This document shows, piece after piece, positions 10,206 through 21,168 of a stretch of 64,000 nt of DNA (position 1 is the stretch's first letter; each line of letters starts with the position of its first letter). The stretch is taken from contig LSRX01000685.1 of assembly GCA_001939145.1 (NCBI GenBank), forward strand, positions 97,102 to 161,101. Direction: 5' to 3'. The notes below the pieces were generated by a model. That model was not told where the DNA came from. It was given only the letters and a program-made list of their open reading frames with translations, and made no database searches. Both the position numbers and the translations under genes were made by a program. This stretch comes from Symbiodinium microadriaticum. Its lineage: Eukaryota; Sar; Dinophyceae; Suessiales; Symbiodiniaceae.

Positions 10206-10898
10206 CGATAGAAACTCTGAAGCAGCATTGTGTATACTGAGCTGTCACTAGGCTGCGCCTTCCTGCGCTCCTCCGCAGCACCTGCTGCACCAATCCTGAC
10301 TTTGGGCTCTAAGGGTTGTTGATCTAGGCGGGTGGTTTCCGGGAGTCGAGTCCAGGGCCCGGTGTTGCAGGGTTTTTGGGCTTGGCTGGTCATTCCAAAC
10401 CGCAAGGATAAGCGAAGGCATAGAGTCGGGCAGGCTTCCAGGATTTCCGGATTCAAGCATCGAGCACCTTCGAAACGCCAGTGATGACTACGAGCGCTGA
10501 TGGCCATAATGGCCATGGGACCAAAAGTGGCCTGCCCCCCCCCCTCCTCGCAGCTCTTAGGTCCTGGCTCGTGCGCCGTGGCCAAGGATCTCGATGCCAG
10601 GTCGTAGTCCTGTAATGGCAGGATGGAATAACTATAATTATCCGAACATGCCCCTATTTGGCAAGACCGAAAATTGCTTTCAAGCAACGGCAAACCTCAG
10701 ATTACTTTTGCTGAATTGTGAGTATGAAGAATTTGCCCTGCCTCGACGTATTTTGCGGCCATACCCCGGTTGAAGTGGAGCGTAGGGTTGCGCTTGCCCA
10801 ACCTCGAGACGAGGAGGCACTGCACCACCCTACTATTCTTTGTCTCATGGCGCTAGTCCTACAATCACAAGGGAGGATCCTAGAGCCCCAGACCCTAC

Positions 10899-10992
10899 CC
10901 GTCGCCCACTGACATTTGCGGTTGCGAAACAGAAGTTCTGGGAGCCTAACTTCTTGTAGGCCGCATCGCCCTTTTCGTAAGCGATCAAGGCC
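10899..10992 (-). CDS. Candidate internal exon
   Basis: Between a good acceptor (TGCCTGCAG|G) and a GT donor (GACGG|GTAGGG) the minus strand encodes ALIAYEKGDAAYKKLGSQNF then CFATANVSGRR. Length is 94 nt. Composition and splice context both favour a real exon. A second protein-like stretch (KVGNFFVNAKRPDEIKRW) lies upstream on the same strand near 11090-11150 and may belong to the same gene. No family recognised. Confidence 0.4.
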
Positions 10993-11397
10993 CTGCAGGC
11001 AACGAACTACGACTGGGCCGTCGCTACTGGGGAGACAAGTTGTGAGTGGAAGCACGCGTGAGCACGAAATGCACATGCCCTCAGTAACTTGGCCACCTCT
11101 TGATCTCATCAGGTCTCTTTGCGTTGACGAAGAAATTCCCAACCTTTGTGCGAACACAGGCTGTCATAGGTGTGGTGACGGTGCCTTCTTGATTCTATAC
11201 ACGGCTGGCGGACCCCCACTGACCACGGAAGAAATTCCCCTATTGTACTCTCTCTCTTCCTCCACACAGTCAGAAGAGGAGCACGGACGCACTCCCCTCC
11301 GCACGCGAACGCGCCCTGATTGTCACAAGTCTTTGCTAAGGCTGCTCGATGAGGCCGAGGATTGAGCTCGCACACCCCCAATTCTAGACCTAGTTTT

Positions 11398-11398
11398 C

Positions 11399-11435
<37 letters not shown>

Positions 11436-11447
11436 CACACACACAGA
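11398..11447 (+). repeat. (CT)n-(TA)n-(CA)n compound microsatellite
   Basis: CT run changing directly to TA and then CA. Confidence 0.95.
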
Positions 11448-11449
11448 GT

Positions 11450-12640
11450 ATTTAATATGTATATTATTTGTTTATGGTATCTGTTTTATTATGTCGTACA
11501 TGGCAATATATGGTATATTCCCCCCATCTTGACCGCGACAACGGAAGGCCCGATCGAGGATCAGAGAGGGGGAGCCCGGCAGTCTCAGAGCCCGGCGTAA
11601 GCGTTTCCGAGCCTGGGCTGATCCCACGGTTTGTAATTAGGTGCGTTTTGACTGGGTTTAGGGTATTATCTAAAAGGTCCATAGGATCGTTGAAAGTCCT
11701 TCCCTTGAGCTGTAGCCCGTGCTGGTGCAGTGTCTGCTTAGTGAGCCTAAGTGGCACAAAACGTCTCAAATAAGTGCATGCTGCAAAAAAATCTGTATGA
11801 CCGCCGTCATAACTGAAAGTCACTGAATGAACAATCAGTACTTGGACAAGCTCTCTCCTTCCTCGAGGCAGATTCAGTCATCACGACTGCGGGAACCAGT
11901 GCAAGGGACGGTGATTGCCAAGCTCTGCTACAGAACCTCTGCAAGCCTTTGCCGCAGCTACAATAATTAGATTATTCTTTATCGGCACCGCCACCCGTAT
12001 TTGCCAGGTAGTGTTCTGAAGCGCAGGGATAAGGGGCCTGGCTTGGCAGAGTTGTTGAAACAGTTAAACCGCCGGTGACTAAAGGATCTACCAGATTCCT
12101 CCGGAATTATGCTGACCACAGCGCCCATGTGGTGCTTCAGAGCTTTATCACGAGATTGCCGAGGGATGGAACACACCAACTTCGAGAGCTGTTATCTTCA
12201 TTATGGGTTTAGGGGGGTCCCGGAGCCTTAAACCCCAAACAAAGAAAAGTCGAATTGGCCGCCGCCAAGGGGCGTCTCCCAGTTCAAAGGATCCGAGGGT
12301 GACAAGGCCACAGCTTCCTTCGCCTTCTCCAGAGCCTTTCTAATAGGGGCCTTGATGATAAGACTATGGTGTTGAGGGCCATTACAGTATAGTGAGTATA
12401 GTGATGAAGGGGATACTGTTGGCCATTCTTCCGACTCCTATAGTATGGTGGTCTGAGACTCTATGGCAAATCCGAGCTGTTCAGAAGCGCCGCCAGATTA
12501 CAACAGAAACCTTCGCGTTACTTTTTAACGCCGCGCGTGCCAAGGGCGTGCAACCTAAGTCCACGTAAGCTCGCTGCCCTTGCATAGTTCTCCCGGCGTG
12601 CCGTGGCCTGATGCATGGAAGCGGATGAAAGAGGCCAGTA
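11450..12640. other. Unassigned sequence
   Basis: No gene, RNA or transposon supported. Open frames are short and in conflict between strands. Confidence 0.4.
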
Positions 12641-12700
12641 GGGGTCATGTTACGTATTTTGATGGTCTGGCAATCGTAACGGTCAAAATGGTGAAGACAA

Positions 12701-13973
12701 TTGGGGGAAGATCGTGATCATTGGCAAGGACCAAAATTTCATTACGATGATGATGGTGGGCATGATAGTCCCAACGGTGAAAGCCATGCTGGTGAAGGTG
12801 TCCGGAGGGGTGCTTCTGTTTCCATGCTGATGGGCTTGCAGGCAGGGTTTGTGGTGATGATACTGATTTTCCTGGTGACGACTGGCAAAATGATGACGAC
12901 AACGGCGATGGTCGTGATGGTATTGCTCGTTATCATCGTGAATGTCGTAGTCGTGTTGGCGGCGATGAACACCTCAGTGGTTGTACAAGCTCCCATTGAA
13001 ATACACCGCACGCTAATCCTTGCCCTCCATCCCATGTTTCCGGCATCTCTGCAGCCCGTCCTTCACTGGATCTTCTCGACCACCTTCTTGATACGGATCT
13101 CGGTCAAGCAGAGAAGCTTTCAAGCGCACTGCGGTTTCGCACGGTTTCCGCCATGTCAGCTGCAGCCGAAACATGCCTTTTTTTTAGCTGCATGCTGTCG
13201 AGCAGACAATTTCAGACTATTTGCTGTTGCGGGTGCCATGGCCTGCGGCCGACGGCACGAAGCTGAACTCCCTATATGTAAGCACATAGGCTGCTGATTA
13301 TGTTGTGTACTACTGCCATGACATGACTGCACTCCCGACTGCTAAGCCGCGGCCTTACGATCCCCTTCTGAAAACACTCAGAGAGACGTTCGCATTCGCG
13401 GCATATGCCGAGGAGGCCCAGCATCGAAAATCATCGCAAGCCCTTCTTGCGAAGGAGCTGTTGCACGTGTATGGGTTCCTGGGCTCTGTGGGCGGAGAGG
13501 GATGTCTGAATGGTGGCCCCATGCAGGGGTCCAAACTTTTTGGGCTACACACTGTGAAATGTGGTACCGTAACTTGCACAGACTGCCACAAGGAATGCAG
13601 TGCGCTCAAACGAGGGGCCAGGACCTACAGGATCGGGTCCCAATCTACAGGGGATATCGTTTATCTCGCACGAAAGAAGTCCCGGGTTCCGGTCCGTTCC
13701 GGGTCCCGGCTTCCGGGCCGGGGTGGGGGGGTTCCGGGTGGCTGGAAACGAATTCACATCAAGTCTAGGGGCTGGCGGCTCGTACTCCGGCACACCACTT
13801 CTCCGCAAGATTCCTTGTCGTCACGGTCACGGAGAGACACGACGCGCTTCTGGGCTTGCCAAAAGGCTTTTCAACTCCGGGCTCTCAATCCACACTCTCG
13901 GGCAATCCCAACCCCTGCGTCAGTAAAAGGGCCTGCACGGCAGAATAGAAGCTTGCGACATTCCGAGAGATAG
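12701..13973 (+). other. Two long plus-strand open frames of doubtful coding value
   Basis: A 198-residue frame (12701-13297) passes through GATGAT/GTGATG-rich low-complexity sequence that yields an artificial Val/Met-rich hydrophobic run. A 222-residue frame (13305-13973) begins MYYCHDMTALPTAKPRPYDP and includes a Cys-containing patch (CGTVTCTDCHKEC) but then becomes Arg/Ser-rich. Neither resembles a known family. The second could contain a real exon, because its first ~100 residues look more balanced. Confidence 0.2.
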
Positions 13974-14304
13974 ACGTCGTGTGTTCGACCTCCCGCGGGC
14001 AAGAAACTTGGTCCCAAACTAAAGATTGGGTTCTGACATATTGTCGCACAATAGAATGTAATAATAATAATTATATTCGACTAGAATATAATATGCTATG
14101 AGTATATCTTCAAACTGTACCCGGCACACTAGCCGTGAGCACAATCAGGTCCACAATGAATTGCATCAGGAATTGCAAGAATTTCCGGCTAAGCTTTGCA
14201 GGTATGTCTCGACATCTATCCTCACATAATGATCATATTCCTGAAATTGGCTTTGCTCGCCGTAGTATCCCCGAGGCAACCCATAGCATCCATAGGCGCG
14301 CACT

Positions 14305-14700
14305 CGGAGCAAACCTTGTGCTACTTCTGCTGCAAATGTTTGTACTCTTTGTGTCATACTTCTGGTGTAAAATGTGGTACTCCTTTTTGTGATACTTCTG
14401 GTGCAAAATGCGGTGCCCCTTTTTGTGCTACTTCTGGTGCAAAATGCTGTGCTCCTTTTTGTGCTACCTCTGGTCCTTGTGCTTATTACAAGTAAAAACA
14501 ATAGCTTTGGCATGTCGGCCCTCTGCACGAATCTGGGTTTGCGATTGACAACGGAGCAGACCTTGTGCTACTTCCGGTGCAAACTTTTGTCCTTTTCGTG
14601 CTACTTCTGGTGCAAAATGCTGTGCTCCTTTATGTGCTATTTCTGGGACAAGTTGTTGTGCTCCTTTTTGTTCTACTTCTAGTGCAACATTTGGCGCACT
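14305..14700 (+). repeat. 39-bp minisatellite in two blocks
   Basis: Unit of about 39 bp (CTACTTCTGGTGCAAAATGC plus TGTGCTCCTTTTTGTG). It is repeated about four times at 14316-14480 and three to four times at 14565-14695. The blocks open alike (GGAGCAAACCTTGTGCTACT versus GGAGCAGACCTTGTGCTACT), so a ~240-bp segment was also duplicated. The unit is a multiple of three and stays open in several frames on both strands, but no coding context supports translation. Confidence 0.8.
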
Positions 14701-14764
14701 CACAATCAAATCTCGGCCAAAAAACTGTTGAAGTCAGACAGTTCCTCTGTCTAGAATTCTACCT

Positions 14765-14975
14765 TAGCCGGCAATTGGCTCTGTTGGAGTGGTGGGGTGG
14801 TTCGGGTGGTGGGTGGGGTGCGCGGTGCTGGGGGTGGGGTGGTTTGGTAGTTGGCGTGGGAATGTCTCGGCAAGACCCAGGCAAAATCTCCTTGTCCTGG
14901 TGCCATTTATGGGTGGGTTGTTTATATAAGAACCTGTGTTTGACTGTTAGTATGCCGGGGGCGGGTTGAAGATGA
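14765..14975 (+). repeat. Dispersed repeat family B, copy 1
   Basis: GGTGG-rich start, then TGCCATTTATGGGTGG, AACCTGTGTTTGACTGTTAG and TATGCCGGGGGCGGGTTGAA. The second half matches 18045-18125 closely. The GGTGGTTCGGGTGG start also occurs beside the N at 17783. Confidence 0.6.
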
Positions 14976-14999
14976 ACTGTTGTCGCGCGCATATTTGCA

Positions 15000-15640
15000 T
15001 GTATGTATCATGTGTATATGATGTAGTCACATGCCACTGTGGCAAGAACGATTGGTTGATGTTGCGGGGCTCACAGGTTTTTCGGATTCAAGCTGTAGGG
15101 TATCAGGCTCGTGGTCGTGAAATTTGCGCATAGCCGCCTGGCATCCTTCTGCAAGCCGCCGAAACCCAAAAGCCAAACCCCAGAACTCCAAGAGCTATCA
15201 TATCGGAAAGACCATCCAACACAGCTCGTCTAACATACTCCCTTTTTCCACAGGCTTGAACTGAGCTCGCCCGGCCAAGTCCCTCGCAGCACATCGCACT
15301 CGTGGCATACTCCCTGAAGCCTAAACCCTTCACCCATAAGTGGCCCATAAGCCCGTCTAGCTCCGCTCAGATCCCGAACCCTCATGCGCGAAACCCACAA
15401 CGCCCTCAACACCCAAAGCCGCATGCATATCCCGTACCATGCCCCTCAATGCTCCCTTCAACCCGAAACACCAGGCCCCAAAACCCCAAACGCCCCAAAA
15501 AGGGACCCTGAAAAGGGGGAGCCTCACCGGAAAACTCAGATTCTGAAGCTGGCCGCCTGCTCTGAAGCTCGGCAGCGATGGGACTCCAACTCCGTGGGTC
15601 CACGGTGACCGCATCCCGGGGGCGCCTCGGGATCCGAAAC
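15000..15640. other. Unassigned sequence
   Basis: Low-complexity C-rich and CCCAAA-like words. No supported gene. Confidence 0.4.
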
Positions 15641-15654
15641 GGGCCGGGTCTTGG

Positions 15655-15740
15655 ACCCTAAACCCCAAACCCCTTTTTTCTTTTGAACCCAGACTCCTGC
15701 TGAAACCCCAAACCCCTAAACCCCAAACCCCTAAACCTTC
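15655..15740 (-). repeat. Short CCCTAAA/CCCAAA telomere-like tract
   Basis: AACCCCAAACCCCTAAACCC-type heptamers, the reverse complement of the TTTAGGG type at 1-2.4 kb. Smaller patches lie at 15943-15980 and (forward) 16540-16563. Confidence 0.8.
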
Positions 15741-16980
15741 TTGAGCTTGGGCCATACTCGGTTGCTGAGTCACAGTGTAGGTTCAAACGTAGGGGATGAG
15801 CCTGGGAGCCTGAAGACCTCCGACCACAATGAAATCTCTTCCTTATCGGACACTTCCTTCAGCTAAGATCAAAAAAGAGAGGAGCAATAAACAGTGTTCA
15901 GAAGGGCCCCAAACGGAAGCCCTCCGACCGAAGAGCTCATTAAACCCCTAAACCCGCTACCCTAACACCTAACCTAACCCTGAGAGCCCAAAGCCCCGCT
16001 GCCTGCGGCTTTAGGGGCAGGGACTTCTTGGACTTCAGGGTCGGCGCACCCCAGCTCAGCACGCAGATGCCCTTGGGGCCCGACGGGAAATCCTGTGGCT
16101 GCTAGGATAGGCTTTTGGGGTCTAGTGTTGTCAAGACCTGACACAACATGGCCTAGCATAGCAGTACTGCGCAAACCCTCCATGCCTGCAAACATGTTCG
16201 TTGGCTGAGCCTTGCCTCGTCGCACCAAAGATATATCCACAGCTTTAGCTGGAAGGCTTGTTGCACAGAAGCTCATCGGGGTCTGTCCTAAAAACGCCTC
16301 AGAACCCACCAACTCCGGCACATCAAGCCCCCGGTTGCACTGCATCTTGTACTTAGACTTCTTGAGCCCGGCGCTCAACTCAGGTGCTCCGGGTATCCGG
16401 GTGCCCGAAGTGAGCCGGTGAGGCCCAAAACCCCAAAAGTCCTTGGGAATGCGAACCTCAGCGGTGCCGCAAGCCACGTTGTCAAAAGTCCCCTCAGAGG
16501 AGCGGCGTCCCCACTTCCTCCGAGAGAGGGCCCTCAGGGCTTTAGGGTTTAGGGTTTAGGGCTGTAGTGGCCTGTAGGGCTAAGGTCTTCGGCGTTTCAG
16601 TTTGGGATTCTCATGTTAAGGTGCCTAGGGCCTCGGACACGAGGTTGATAGGAGTAGACCTATAATGCCTGTTCATGTCGCAGAAAGATTCCAAACCCTA
16701 GTCTGCTCTACCTTTTAGTCCCATGAACGAATAAACCCTACCATGGCTCTGAATCTTCAAGAAGACTGCCAGGCTTTGGACTTCCACACTCTAATCTGCA
16801 TTGTAAACCGAAAGCTGAAACTCAGGGGTAGGTCGAAATTTCGGCACGTGAAACTGCACCAGCGTCCTTTCTGTGACATAGTCGAGCGGGCATGTGTAGA
16901 AGACTCGATACAGGAGGCCGTCAGCATGGCCGCCGCTGTCCTCAAGAAAGGGTCGCGGGTTGGGCGCTTAGCGGCTTAGC

Positions 16981-17090
16981 CGTTGTATGGCTGTTGTTGT
17001 TGCCGCTGTTGCTGCTGCCGTTGTTGTTGTCGTTGTTGTCGTGGTCGTCGTCGTTGTCGTTGTCGCAGTCGTGTCGCAGCAGCTGTCGCT
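16981..17090 (+). repeat. (GTT/GTC)n trinucleotide tract
   Basis: Degenerate GTT/GCT/GTC triplets giving Val/Leu-rich artefact frames. The upstream frame at 16743-16979 has no recognised domain. Confidence 0.7.
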
Positions 17091-17364
17091 GTTATCACTG
17101 CCGTGCTTCCTGCTGCACCCATGCCGCAACAAAAAGATTCATCATGATCTTGTACCTTCTTCTTGGGTGCTGACTACACCGGCTATTGCCAGTATAACCA
17201 CTGTGGTGAGAATGCGGGTTATGAATTTCGATGAAAACTACATGGCTGTGGCCTAAAACCCTTAGTCGAAGTACAGTGAGCTTCAGAGCATGAACAGGCA
17301 CGACATTTTCAAACCAACCATACTGGATCGGAAAAAATTGAGAACCTGTGTTCGTGTGGGAATG

Positions 17365-17490
17365 CAGAAAACCCCGTAGTTTGCTGTGCGGTCCTCGAGG
17401 TCCCTCTCCATGCCTTCGATCCGCATTGGCGGCCGCAGGTCAGTCCAAAAGTCGAAGCGCTGGCTCAGCTCCTGGTGTGGCTCTTTTTGG
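17365..17490 (-). CDS. Candidate exon
   Basis: The minus-strand frame contains EPHQELSQRFDFWTDLRPPM then RIEGMERDLEDRTANYG, a balanced, helix-prone composition unlike the surrounding repeats. No family recognised and splice sites unresolved. Confidence 0.25.
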
Positions 17491-17519
17491 GGTAATATGT
17501 GCAAAAATATGTATATGCA

Positions 17520-17740
17520 ATATACATATATATATATATATATATATTTACTTATTTACTTATTTCTTTATTTATTTATTTATTCATTTATTTATGATAT
17601 CCATATATATATATGTTGATTTATATTATATAAGAGGATGTAGATATCTATACATATACTTTTACACATGCTTTTACGTACATATTTTTTATTATGATAT
17701 GACTGATATATATATATATATATATATACATAAGGGGTAA
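17520..17740 (+). repeat. (TA)n, (TTTA)n and AT-rich microsatellites
   Basis: TA run, then TTTA/TTAT tetramers to about 17595, AT-rich filler, and a second TA run at 17708-17730. The N at 17783 lies just downstream. Confidence 0.9.
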
Positions 17741-17997
17741 AGCTAGGGCTGTACAGGGTAGGGGCACTAAAGCTCCAATGCGNTGGTGGTTCGGGTGGGG
17801 GGGGGGTGAAGTACCGAATGTTACACATTCCGGGCGCCGTCAGTCTCACGTATCTCTCTCTCTCTCTCTCTGTCTGCCGTTGCATCCAGAGGGTCCAGCA
17901 GCGCTAGGCAACGCGTGAGTCTCAGGTATCACTTGCATGTATCCATGTCTGTGCTCACCAAGGTTCTAGCGTAGCAAAGTACCAAGACTACAGCTGT

Positions 17998-18125
17998 GTG
18001 GTGGTTGGGGTGGTTGGGCTCCGCTTGGAAAGGTCAAAATCGCTATTGTTATGGTGCTATTTATGGGTGGTTATTTAGAAAAACCTTTGTTTGGCTGTTA
18101 GTATGCCGGGTGCGGCTTGAAAGAA
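17998..18125 (+). repeat. Dispersed repeat family B, copy 2
   Basis: Shares GGTGCTATTTATGGGTGG, AACCTTTGTTTGGCTGTTAG and TATGCCGGGTGCGGCTTGAA with 14900-14970 in the same order and orientation, with scattered substitutions. Confidence 0.6.
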
Positions 18126-18129
18126 TATC

Positions 18130-19640
18130 ATACTATAGACTATAATGCTATGAGAGTAAGGCTCCTGATCAGCCCTGAAACCAAGCTGTGCTCAAGAGCT
18201 TGGGACTGGGGACTTCTCAGTGAACCCCTTGCCGAGAGCCCAAGAAGATCCACTCCGACACCCGCCAAACCCCACACCAGGACCAAAATCCTTAAACCAC
18301 AAAGTCAGACCAAAAAGCCCTTTAAACTTTAAACCTCATCTTCTAAAGCCGAAGGCCTCGCGACCCTGATATCCTACACCAGCTCGGCCTCTGAAGCCCC
18401 CGTCGTCGCAAAACTGCCGGTCGGAGCGTTCCCAAATGACTTTATCTCAGCTTCGCAGAAACTTTTTGCGGGCTTGGGGTGGGAATGGGCAGATCGGGCT
18501 GCGACTGTGGTAGCCTGGTATGACATGCTGCGGTATCTAAAGATGCCAAGGAGCCGTCATACAGCAGTTTCGTTGTCTTAAAGAAAGTCGTGGAATAGTC
18601 GTTGGCCTTCCTGCCAGTAGAAGAACATCTCTTCGCTGCACCGCAAGAGAAGAAGGGGAGAGGGAACACAGGAATGATCACGAGGACTTTCATTACGACT
18701 TGACGGTGGTGCTGAGAAGAAGCACAGAAACAACTAACAGCCTATATCCTCATGGTGGCCAACAAGATCTTCGACACTGATGCAGCTGGGCATGCAGATG
18801 ATAATTGGACAGCCCATGCCTAAGAAGAACAAGCGGGGGAGGGTGTGGCCGTGCCAATAGCTCGGATTTCATGTCATTGAACTGGCGAGCCGAAGGTGCC
18901 TTTTGGATTCTTGTTCATCCAATCCTGAGCTGGCTTACAGGATGTAGGATAGAACAAAGTACTCGCCCACTGCTGCATATCAGCCGATGCCTATGCTACG
19001 CTGCTCTTCAAACTTCGAACCCTCTCCGACGCCGGGCAGCTCAAGAGCTGCGGGTCGAAAGACTGGTTTATGACAGTCCTCGGTCGCTTTGTGCCCAGCA
19101 AAGCTGTGCCGCTTGCGCCAAGTCTGCGAAGACTGGTCATTGCCTGGGACCTCTTTCTTTGTAATGACTTGCCCCAAGCTTCAGTGTCGTGCATTTCAGT
19201 GATTGCAGCAGCTGTGAGTCAGGCAGGCAATCGGTGCCGCCAGATGCAACCTCAGCTAACAGAACCATCGCTTGTGCCTGAAGAATGCATGTTTCCTGAC
19301 TTGCCTTGCCAGGCTCGAAGCCCAAGAGAGCTGAAACAAGGTTTGGAGAGATCTTCACTACCGACGCAAGCAGTGCTATCTATCTCAGTACGTGGGGCCC
19401 ATCTGTCGCAATCTTGCAGCTGCCTTCCTTAACTCACCTTCCTCAAATTCCTTCCACTGGCAAAACCTGCTCGCCGCTGTGAAACTACGACAACGTCACC
19501 CCTTTGAACCGGAAGCTTTACCCCCAACCCTTTCTTGAAACTGGGCTTGCTGGCTCATGCTTCAGTAGTGTTTGACGTGATGCAGCTGGGTAAAAAGATC
19601 ACTGGGATGCCGAGAGCCGGACAGGATCGGCATCCTAAGG
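18130..19640. other. Unassigned, with weak exon-like pieces
   Basis: On the minus strand a polypyrimidine tract and CAG at about 18650 precede EEMFFYWQEGQRLFHDFL and a stop, which could be a last exon. A frame at about 19137-19358 (minus) reads SALLGFEPGKASQETCILQA. Both are possible exons only. Nothing else is supported. Confidence 0.25.
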
Positions 19641-19740
19641 AGCCTTGATATGGGGAGCCTTAATTAATAGCTAATAGGGAGCCTTAATTAATAGCTAACA
19701 GGGAGCCTTAATAACTAGAGTATAGGGAGCCTTAGGGCTC
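19640..19740 (+). repeat. GGGAGCCTTAATTAATAGCTA tandem repeat at the 5' retroelement boundary
   Basis: Three to five imperfect ~24-bp units, each beginning GGGAGCCTTA. The fourth (19701-19722) is nearly identical to the sequence at the other end of the retroelement. Confidence 0.75.
19701..19722 (+). repeat. Putative target-site duplication, 5' copy
   Basis: GGGAGCCTTAATAACTAGAG plus TA. It matches 35205-35226 at 21 of 22 positions. Because related motifs occur elsewhere (family A, and the tandem units next to it), a shared dispersed repeat is an alternative to a true duplication. Confidence 0.5.
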
Positions 19741-19957
19741 AAATTGCCGGCAAGAGCGCCGGAACATTGATTGCCCCAGAGCCCGTAGGTTCGTTGCAGC
19801 CATTCCTGTGTCGCCCTGCTGGCACAGAAGACGGCGTGCTAAACGCTCCAAGATCCGCCAGCGGTTGCGGCTTCACCTCCCTACCACAGGTGGCCAGAGG
19901 TCTTTGCTTCTGCGCCATCATTCTGTGAACCAGTCTTTCTACGAGAAGCTGTTACAT

Positions 19958-21168
19958 ATGGGCGGTGGCCGCGGACGAGGATGGCAAGGACAATATGGAC
20001 AATATGGCCAGGAACAACGGCCTGGCTCCTGGCAGCTGTGGCGTGGCAGCTATTCTCCCAGGGGTGGAGCTCCGTGGAAGCAGCCAAGTTCGACAGCTTT
20101 CCCTGCCTACGACAAGGAGCCAGCGAAGATTCAGGACAAAGACCCGGGTCCGAGTTTCTTCAGGCGACCGGTGTTGGGCAATTTGGCGGAGCCCTCCAGT
20201 CGGCATTGAACTCAGCACGCAAAGCGGAGCAGAGGGTCCTGAAACTCCATCAATCCAAGGTGACGGCCGAGGAGCAATGGCAGAACTACTGTACGAAGAT
20301 GAAACAGAGCTTCGTGCGAGAAAAGGCGCGCTTCCTACGACATGTCGAGAAACTTCAGGCGGACCTGAAGGATGCGGAGAACAACATGGCTGCCGCCCGG
20401 GCTGGTGTGACGCAAGCCCATGCAGATGGTGGACGAAGCAGTGCAGCGAATATGGAAGGTGTTACCATCGACCCGAACACCGACAACCTGTTTGCTGCCT
20501 GGGACGCCGAGGCCGCACCCGACTGGGACGGTGTACTGAACAGAGCGATGTCGGGTGCACCACCCGGACTGGCTACGCCACCACGACCTGCTCCGGCCGC
20601 TCCAAGGACACCTGGACCAGGCCCGATGACGGCTCCGGCGCCTACGGAGCAGCAGATGGCGCAGATTCAGGCTTTCTATGCCATGATGGGCGGCCCGCAC
20701 CTTGCTTTTCAGGATCCTTATATGGCTATGAGCCCCTTGCCAGTGGCCCCTACCGGGCCAGCTTTGGCTCCAGCGGACGGCGGGCATGCGGGAAATGCCT
20801 CGCCTGCTGCAGCCGCTTCGATTCCGACCCATGCGAACCTCAAGGCCGTTTCGCCTCACACAGGACAGCGAGACCTCGCGAAACCCAGAGTTCCCACGTC
20901 GGAGGAGCCGCCACGATTTGGGATCAAGGACGCAAGCAAGAAGCAGCAGGTGGAAACCATGCAATCAGGGCTAGCCGACAAGTTGGAGGAAAAGCGAGCT
21001 GCTGCCAGGGCGACTATGCCTTTTGGTGGCTTCGCAGCTGGTCCCGAAACTGCAGAAGCTATGGCAGCTTTGGGCCGACGCCCCATCAACATAGTTCAGG
21101 ACGACGAGGAGGAGATAGGACCACCGGACCCAGGCCTTCAGGCAGAGGACGACAGCCTCTCTTGAGGC
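19958..21168 (+). pseudogene. Retroelement ORF1, gag-like with coiled coil, frameshifted
   Basis: A plausible start at 19958 gives MGGGRGRGWQGQYGQYGQEQ and a Gly/Arg/Gln/Trp-rich head with PSSTAFPAYDKEPAK. Around 20110-20160 the reading must shift into the next frame. That frame then runs to a TGA near 21165 and encodes: GGALQSALNSARKAEQRVLK, a 60-residue charged coiled coil (EEQWQNYCTKMKQSFVREKA onward), an Ala/Pro-rich middle, a Met-rich patch and an acidic tail (DDEEEIGPPDP). Coiled coil plus basic head fits a nucleic-acid-binding, self-associating ORF1 protein. No zinc knuckle is seen. A longer frame in another register (19965-22526) is Cys/Arg/Gly-rich over this stretch and is a shadow. 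Confidence 0.6.

Noticed and set aside
12701-13035. Membrane protein suggested by the Val/Met-rich stretch
   Set aside because: The hydrophobic run comes from degenerate GATG/GTGATG low-complexity DNA, and the opposite strand is equally open.
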